Below, in pieces: positions 57,799-64,000 of a DNA stretch of 64,000 nucleotides. The translations under genes and the position numbers were made by a program. The stretch comes from Phlebiopsis flavidoalba (taxonomy: Eukaryota > Basidiomycota > Agaricomycetes > Polyporales > Phanerochaetaceae), in contig JAOCPU010000008.1 in the NCBI GenBank assembly GCA_035772785.1, positions 620,001 to 684,000 on the forward strand, read 5' to 3'. The first letter of the stretch is position 1. Every line of letters begins with the position of its first letter. Below the pieces are notes generated by a model that saw only the letters and a program-made list of their open reading frames with translations, made no database searches and was not told the origin of the DNA.

Positions 57799-58210
57799 AT
57801 GGTCACACCCGCCGCAGCGCGACTTCGCGCACCCACGGTTGCGCGAGACGCAGCAAGGATCCGGACCGCGTCGCAGGCGGCTACAGTATGTCTCTTCGTC
57901 GTCTCCTCTGCTCTTGACTCAAGTGTCGCTTGCGCAGAGGCGGCCCTTGCTAACCCGAACACCCACACGTGAGGGCCGACCACACACGCAAAGTACGAGC
58001 TCGAGGCCATGAGTGCGTTTTGCTGGATGGTGTGCCCCATGGGGTACATCTTTCAATTTCTTCATTGCCACCGGTCACGAGATCTGATATTATTTGTTCT
58101 TAGGGACGTGGCCGGGAAGCCCATGTTCCGCTCCACGACGAGGATCAAGCGTGCGCTAGGCATACGGAGCACACCGCGCCGGAAAACGCCGTGCGAGGCT
58201 GCCCGGTGAG
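57799..58210 (+). CDS. possible small spliced gene, function unknown
   Basis: I do not recognise the product. An ATG at 57799 opens MVTPAAARLRAPTVARDAAR, which resembles a mitochondrial presequence (many Arg and Ala, no acid until residue 17). A candidate intron runs from GTATGT near 57,888 to CGCAG near 57,939. A second candidate intron runs from GTGAGG near 57,970 to a strong TTCTTAG acceptor near 58,104. The last exon would read DVAGKPMFRSTTRIKRALGI and a basic tail, ending at TGA near 58,208-58,210. Splice sites are plausible, but no conserved motif confirms the model. The C run at 58216 follows immediately. Confidence 0.3.
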
Positions 58211-58215
58211 CGGGG

Positions 58216-58238
58216 CCCCCCCCCCCCCCCCCCCCCCC
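58216..58238. repeat. 23-nt poly-C homopolymer
   Basis: An uninterrupted run of 23 C. Its true length is uncertain because homopolymers are error-prone in long reads. Confidence 0.8.
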
Positions 58239-61200
58239 AGACAAGTAGTACTACAACGCAACACTAGTTGCGGCGTATCCCGTTTCCTCAAATTCTGAAT
58301 ATCTCTTGCGGACAATACAAATACACTATAGATGATCGACGGGAATACGTTATGTATTTCTAGTACATGTTTCATCTAATGCGTACATCTACAACGTTTG
58401 CACAACACACGCGCCCCAAAAAAAAAAACCAAGCGTCCGTCGGCCAGCAGGCCCTATAAACAAATAAAATAGAACCACGGAGGTGTATAAGTAGAGCGGG
58501 CGTCCTCCGCAGGCCACGAGCGCGGCCAGCGCGGCGTGGGCGGCGGGCCGCGAGGGAGCCAGAGCATGAACACAGCACAGACGCGGACAGCCGACGATCG
58601 TCCGGCATATTCGAGAGCGTAGCGAATTCATGGCTTGCTTGCGGGGGGAGGCGAGTTCAGCTGGTGGAGAGCACCGGCTGCCAGCACCCGACTGAGATCT
58701 CTGCGAGGTCGGTAGAGGATAAGACCCGGATTCCCCACGAGATGGGGATCATGTTGTGTTTGGGTTTGCCTGCGGGGAGGTGTGTGAGTGCCAAGTCGGG
58801 GCAAGGGCAGGGGTGGAGGAAAGGGAGGCGGGCCATGTGCTTTACCTGGAGGAATGCCACGACGGCACGCGCGATCCTGATACGGGCTGAAAGCGTCTGC
58901 AGCTGCACGCGCCCCTCGTACCCGTCAAACGGGGATCTCGTAGGTCATAGACGTGTTATCCCGACCACTGACACACGACCTGTCAGCCCCTCACACAAAA
59001 ACACGGAAGAGATGAGAAACGGGAAACGGCGTACCCGCATCCTTGAGAATAATCCGCCCACGAGTATCGACGGTGAAGCTCGTGGGAACGTATAACGAAG
59101 TCGTTGCACGAGAGGCGCCACGTTCCGCCATCGCCTTGCCAAGCGAGATGCCGGAGCGGAAGCCGCCCTTGCTTTGGCGGAACGTGGATCGAGAGCTGAT
59201 GCCTACACGCGGCACGCGAAACGAGTACGATTGCGCGGCACGCAACGCGCCCCAGTTCGACAAGGACGACTTTGCTTTTTTTCCTTTCTTGGCCCCCTTA
59301 TTTCTTATGACGGCACGGCCGCCGCGAGCAGGCCAGGCGTCCACGGCGGCGGAGTAGCCCAGAAGTCTCGTCTTCGTATTTAGTCGGCGTGCCCGTCGTA
59401 GGGCGTGGCATGTCGGCGTTAGCTTTCTGTCGGTGTGCGGACTGTCAGCGCAATTGTGGCATAGGAAGAGAAAGGAGATGTACCGAAGCCGCCGTTGTGC
59501 CTGCCACGGCGCGTGGAGCACGTGAGGGGGTGTATGACATCGGGTAGGCGGACGGAGCATATGTCTCGCTGGGATCAATTTAGCACCGTACATCGAGACG
59601 GCTGGTGCGGCGAGGGACGCACATACATCATAGACTTTTACCGCCAGCGACGCCGGATTTCGTACGCATGAGCTCGTCTCCCCGGCCGTAGGCCATCGAC
59701 TAGCTGTGCGGGAACACCACCTTGGGAACGCGATAATGGCTGGTTGTACGTGTCGTAGTGCAGTGTAACAGCGGCTATTCGACGGTATAATCTACGGACC
59801 GGTTGTAAGATGAGTTCGGTGGCAGGGGGGGTGGGTGTGGTTGGTGGCAGAGGCAGCCGGAGGGGGAGGCCACTTCCAGACGGAGGCGAACACACCACCA
59901 CCTCGTTTATATTGAACAGACGGAGCGAGGGGGGTTCGCAGCCCGCGGCTGCCAGGCGCGAGGCAGGCCCATGTCCCTCGCAAGTTCTTTGGTGGATTGG
60001 GGGTTATGAATTACCACGGCAGAGCGAGACCGGGTCCATTAGCCTCACGCTTTTTTCTAGCGGCGCGTCACGTAAGGGGATCTGAATGCTCCGTATTCAG
60101 CTCGCCCCCGCGTGGATGGGGCGGGGCGTTATTCGCGGCGCAGGGGGCGCAGGACCCACACTCCCGGCCCCAGCTTGGGACCTCGAGCGCACATCCAGAT
60201 TGCTCGGGAGAGCTTCCACCCGCGAGTAGCGTTATAGCAGCCAGGGGCTCTTATACGGCTCCCGCCGTTGCGAGCCAGGCCTGTAGCGTCCCGTGGCGGG
60301 TTGTCCCCCTGCGTGTGGCACGCGGATGGCTGGTGCTTGTAGGTGCACAATCGGCCAACCGGCTCGTTTTTCCCACGGCTGAGTGCGGTCCAACACCATG
60401 AGCGTGGTGCGATGATTGAGTCTGAAGGGAAGACCCGGAGATGAAACCGAAGACTGGATCTGACTACTGGCTGCTTCCGCCTCGCGGTTTTCTTTTGTGA
60501 GGACGGTGGGGATCCGGAAGCTCGTGTCTCTGACGATGCACGATGTTCACGACTTCAGAGGATGAAACAGTTTACTAGAAGCATGTGACTGCTATTTGGG
60601 ATTTCGTATTAGGGGAGTGGCGTCACCGCAGAAGGCATCTCTGTCGCTGTCGTAAGTAACTCAACTTGCTCACGACTAACTCGCGGCGCTCGACGCGCTT
60701 TTCCTTTGGTCTTGTTTGTTTGATGCGCCCTGCTCTTAATCTTCCCACGTTCTTCGTACATGCTCTCCCACAGGCCATATAATCACGCAAGCTGCACTGC
60801 GGGTCGTCGGCGACCCGGTGGATGACAGGCTCTCGCTTCGCCCGTGGCGCTATATAGTGTTTTGCATTGACAATAAAAATTATTCTGGGCACTTGGACAT
60901 AAAAATATAAGCATCGAGGCGTCAGCCCATTACAAAGAGTGACGGCGTTGGTAGTCTAGTGTACACAGTAAAAATTTACACTAGGGTATGACTGAGAGAA
61001 ATTCCAGAGTTGCAGCGACAAAAATTAAGAGCGGATAGGATGGTATAATGATGTCATAAAAAGACGTTACGCGTTGGGTTGGGACCGACGCCGGCTTCCA
61101 GCAGCCACCAGATCCTGCTCCCATGTCGGGTTCTCTATAACAGGGCCCTTCGGCACCGTCGACTTGTGCTCGGGTGGCCGCGCCGGGGTTCATAGCGCCA

Positions 61201-63140
61201 TTGTTTGGGCCTCGGTTGATGGCTGTGTCGCACGACCCTGTGAGAGCCAGCTCGGGAAGCGGCTCATGGGCCGGTCTTTCCCTGTGAATTAACTGTTGTT
61301 GACATTCGGCGAGTCTTGGTCTCTACCGTTGTTGCTGCGCACATATATGGACATCAGACACAGCTCGGGAAGCAAAGACAAAGTTACGGCACGTACGTCG
61401 TTGACATCCTTTCGGTGCTGCCACTCGGGGGGGGTCGACGGTCGCCCGCCACGATGGCTGACCCACTCAGGTCTTGCTCAAGGCGCTGTGATACTGACCG
61501 CTTGAGCTGCATGAAAGTTACGTGTCAGCATCAGCAAAAATCAGCGATGGCCCTTAGACCCACGAGGCACCAGGTCATGAAAAACTGACATTTTAAGCTC
61601 TTTTCGGCGCTTGGCCTCGGCAGACACTGCTGCCTCGTGCTTGTGCTGAGCATTCTCGATGGCAGGCAGCGGGCCTTGCTGCTCATTGCGCACAGACTTT
61701 TCGACCTGATGCTGGGACTTGTCTGCGGCCCTAGAACAGAAACGGAGGCATTCTGAGCATGGCCGCCCTCGGTTGCCAGCGACGACAGAAGCGCATACAC
61801 TTGTTGATGGGCCTTCTGATGATGGCTTATCGCGGTGGACTTGAGGTCCCTTGAGGGCGGTCATGGTCGAGGTTGCGCTGGTCTGCGCGCTCCTCCTGGG
61901 CAATGCGCTTCTCAAAGAGTCGCGGATCTTAAGGGGGTCGTGGACATGGTGTCGCCTTGGACGAGAAACACGGGACGGCATGTCTACGGGTGGGCGATGA
62001 AAACGGTGATGAGCAGAAACGGCCCCATGTGGATGGCAGATGTCCTTAAGTAGGGGAGGCTGACCACGTTAATCCAGGGACCAGTTATCGCGTCAGTGGC
62101 AGCAGAGGCTGTCGAACACGGTGGCTTGGGCCCGCGTGCGCCCCGCGGTGGCTAGCCGAGGAGGTTGGCCCGTGCGTACAGTCGATTTCAGCTTTTGATC
62201 CGCGCGCCCGACGATATGACGTCACGCGTCCTCAGTTACGGGGATCTAAGTGCGCGCCGCCCGGCCGCAGCGGAAGGCGGGCGCAAGGTTCCCCGGCAGG
62301 TTTTTTTTTTTTGCGACGCTCGGGGGGGGGAACGATCCGTCCCGGTCGCTTTGTAGTCAGATGGTCCGCCAAGCAGGACGCTAGCTGTGACAGCCCCACC
62401 CTAAAACGCCGTCGTCATTGCATGCTCCCCTCGGGGCGGATCTAATTGGGTCCCTTACTGTCAAGGCACCATGCGGTCACCCCTCCTTTGATCCTATCGA
62501 ACGGTGTGAGCGGGAGGAAGATTCGCCTGTCTGGACGGCCTCCATAGTCGCGCTCAGGGCCCCGAGCAGAGACCACGCCACCCTACGGACGTATTTTTTC
62601 ACAAAAATCCTACCAACGAATCCCCCCCCTCCAGCGGTCGCAGCGTCCTGCTCTCTCTCGTTTTTGTGCTCGCACCGTACCTACCTCTCACACAAGTTGT
62701 CACCACACTACCACCACCACCGCACCCGCCATCCTGCATGCCCCCTACCGATCCCGCCGCGTACCTAGCTCCCGTGATTAGCTTCCGAGCCTATCGCCTG
62801 CGGAGCCTTTGCGGCATAATCATGAACCTCATATCAGTACTGCTCCCGCACAACATGTCTTCCTAGCCAGAAACGTCGGGATCCCACGCGCCCGGTCTCC
62901 AGCTGACCACCCAGCTCTTGTCTCAGCCCCAGGATCTCTGACCGCCCCCCACACCTCGACCTTTCTCTTGCTCAACTTCCGCGGATTAGAAGTGCACCAC
63001 TCTCTTCCCTCGCACGCCCTACCGTCCCAGCCACCCCTCCAGCCCTACTCAACCTCTACCTCAGCGCGTTCTCCGCGACGGACTCGCCTGCCTGTACCGC
63101 TCCCGCTCCAACCTCGACCTCGTTTCAGAGAACCTCTGCC
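58239..63140. other. GC-rich tract without recognised genes
   Basis: About 4.9 kb in which I recognise no conserved protein. Open frames are common on both strands because of high GC, the longest being minus 58,991-59,593 (200 codons, basic, no known motif). A minus frame at 61,541-61,981 looks helical and charged near 61,555-61,700 (for example ENAQHKHEAAVSAEAKRRKE) and could be a real gene. AT-richer pockets lie near 60,840-61,070. Homopolymers include T near 62,301-62,312. From about 62,680 plus-strand Pro/Ser-rich sequence leads into the channel gene. Confidence 0.45.
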
Positions 63141-64000
63141 ATGGTCTCGACCCAAGAACGAGGTCCACGATCGCGCAGTTCTGAGGCACGGCGACGACCA
63201 CCCAAAGCTAGCGCAAAAGACGGCTCGCGTTCAAACGACGATTCCGTCCCAAGCCCGGCCACTCTGCACCCCGGTTTAAGCGAGTCGATTGCCGATTACG
63301 ACTTAACGCGTTCCCAGTCACGTTCGCTCCTCGATAGCAGACACCGACGATGCGAGGGATGTAGACATAACTACGACTGGGACGCCGAGGACGGACCTCG
63401 TCGACCAGGAAGCAAAGTTTGAGCCGACAACATGGGCACGACCAACAAACGCTCCTGGGGCTTTCAGAAGGTGAGTGGCGTACCTCGCCAGGTCTATCAC
63501 ACTCTGCATACCCTGCAGCTCATTTCAACGGTTAATTGGCAGTTGCACGAATACTGACACGAATAGAACCCTCCTCAGGCTTCTGGCGCTGACCTTCGGA
63601 TCGCTCGTGGGCTCGACCGCTCGTCCTCTGGCCTCATCGTTGCTCCAGCCTTGATTGTCCATTTCTATGGTACAAGCCGCACACCGAACGTTGGGGAACA
63701 CCGTGAAGTACGTCAAGGACAAGTCGTCCGAGGCTATGGCTCTTCTGGGCTGCCGCGAACCTCATCATTTCTCAATGGTACTTGGCTACTCTATCATCGA
63801 CATTGTCACCCGTCGTCTCGCGATAACTACCTCATCGCCATCGTTAATCACGGGGCGTCATGTAAGCTTGATGGGGCGTCAAGACCAAGGTACGGAGCTC
63901 TACACACAGCGTCAAGGACACGATCAAACCCGTTTTCTATGCAGCCAGCGCCTGGGCTAGCTGGGTCGTCATCATATTCGAAGGCATATTTGGGCTGTTA
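63141..64000 (+). CDS. MscS-type mechanosensitive channel, N-terminal part
   Basis: The ATG at 63141 opens a polar, disordered N-terminus (SARRRPPKASAKDGSRSNDD-like composition), followed in shifted frames by FEP and NMGTTNKRSWGFQK. An intron (GTGAGT...ATAG) ends near 63,567. The first membrane span reads LTFGSLVGST, continuing with LIVAPALIVHFY (about 63,585-63,670). KYVKDKSSEAMA (63,706-63,741) leads to LIISWYLALLIDIV and SRYLIAIVNHGA in shifted frames. VKDTIKPVFYAASAWASWVV (about 63,910-63,970) and FEGIFGLL at the window end match the N-terminal region of fungal Msy1/Msy2-like channels of ER or plasma membrane. The pore and EF-hand parts lie outside. The gene is cut by the window, not truncated. 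Confidence 0.72.

Noticed and set aside
58991..59593. 200-codon minus-strand frame in the GC-rich block
   Set aside because: No recognised motif, no clear start context, and equally long frames overlap it on the other strand. It is left inside the unassigned block.

Overview
The window looks like nuclear DNA of a filamentous basidiomycete, probably an agaricomycete. Genes are densely packed on both strands and carry many introns of about 50 bases (GTRNGT...YAG). The recognisable proteins are single-copy eukaryotic and fungal families. There is no rRNA, CRISPR array or bacterial operon. Almost every conserved gene is interrupted by small insertions and deletions while its introns, start codons and stop codons remain in place. 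This includes essential genes (ISU1, PRP31, TAF9, MIP1, HBS1, SEC12), so I read most breaks as errors of an unpolished long-read assembly, not as pseudogenes. Gene spans below run from start to stop codon across introns and frame breaks.

Layout. 0.4-9 kb: a HerA/FtsK-like P-loop ATPase (-), RRP8 rRNA methyltransferase (+), a GFO/IDH/MocA oxidoreductase (-) and GPC1 glycerophosphocholine acyltransferase (-). 10-18 kb: ISU1 Fe-S scaffold (+), PRP31 splicing factor (-), methylcrotonoyl-CoA carboxylase beta subunit (+) and a WDR89-like WD40 protein (-). 18-30 kb: an unresolved locus, a MARVEL-like membrane protein (+), ALE1 lysophospholipid acyltransferase (+), TAF9 (+), SEC12 (-) and a NIPA-type magnesium transporter (+). 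30-44 kb: a UPF0303/HbpS-like protein (+), mitochondrial SSB RIM1 (-), HBS1 with a long SKI7-like linker (+), mitochondrial DNA polymerase gamma MIP1 (-) and an equilibrative nucleoside transporter (+). 44-53 kb: VFA1 (-), glutathione-dependent formaldehyde dehydrogenase (+), an acyl-CoA-binding membrane protein (-), mitoribosomal mS34 (-), a GatC-like mitochondrial protein (+) and a secreted M43 metalloprotease (+). 53-57.3 kb: a degenerate tandem array of about 108-bp units, a protein with a dense SQ/TQ cluster, and a 279-bp MITE. 57.3-63 kb: GC-rich sequence in which I recognise no gene. 63-64 kb: the start of an MscS-type channel that runs off the window.

Genes are mostly arranged in divergent and tail-to-tail pairs. 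Close divergent pairs (start codons 198-243 bp apart) are SEC12/NIPA, RIM1/HBS1, VFA1/FDH1 and mS34/GatC-like. Two functional themes recur. One is phosphatidylcholine remodelling (GPC1, ALE1, acyl-CoA-binding protein). The other is mitochondrial maintenance and metabolism (ISU1, MCC beta, RIM1, MIP1, mS34, GatC-like). Whether these groupings mean anything cannot be judged from one window.
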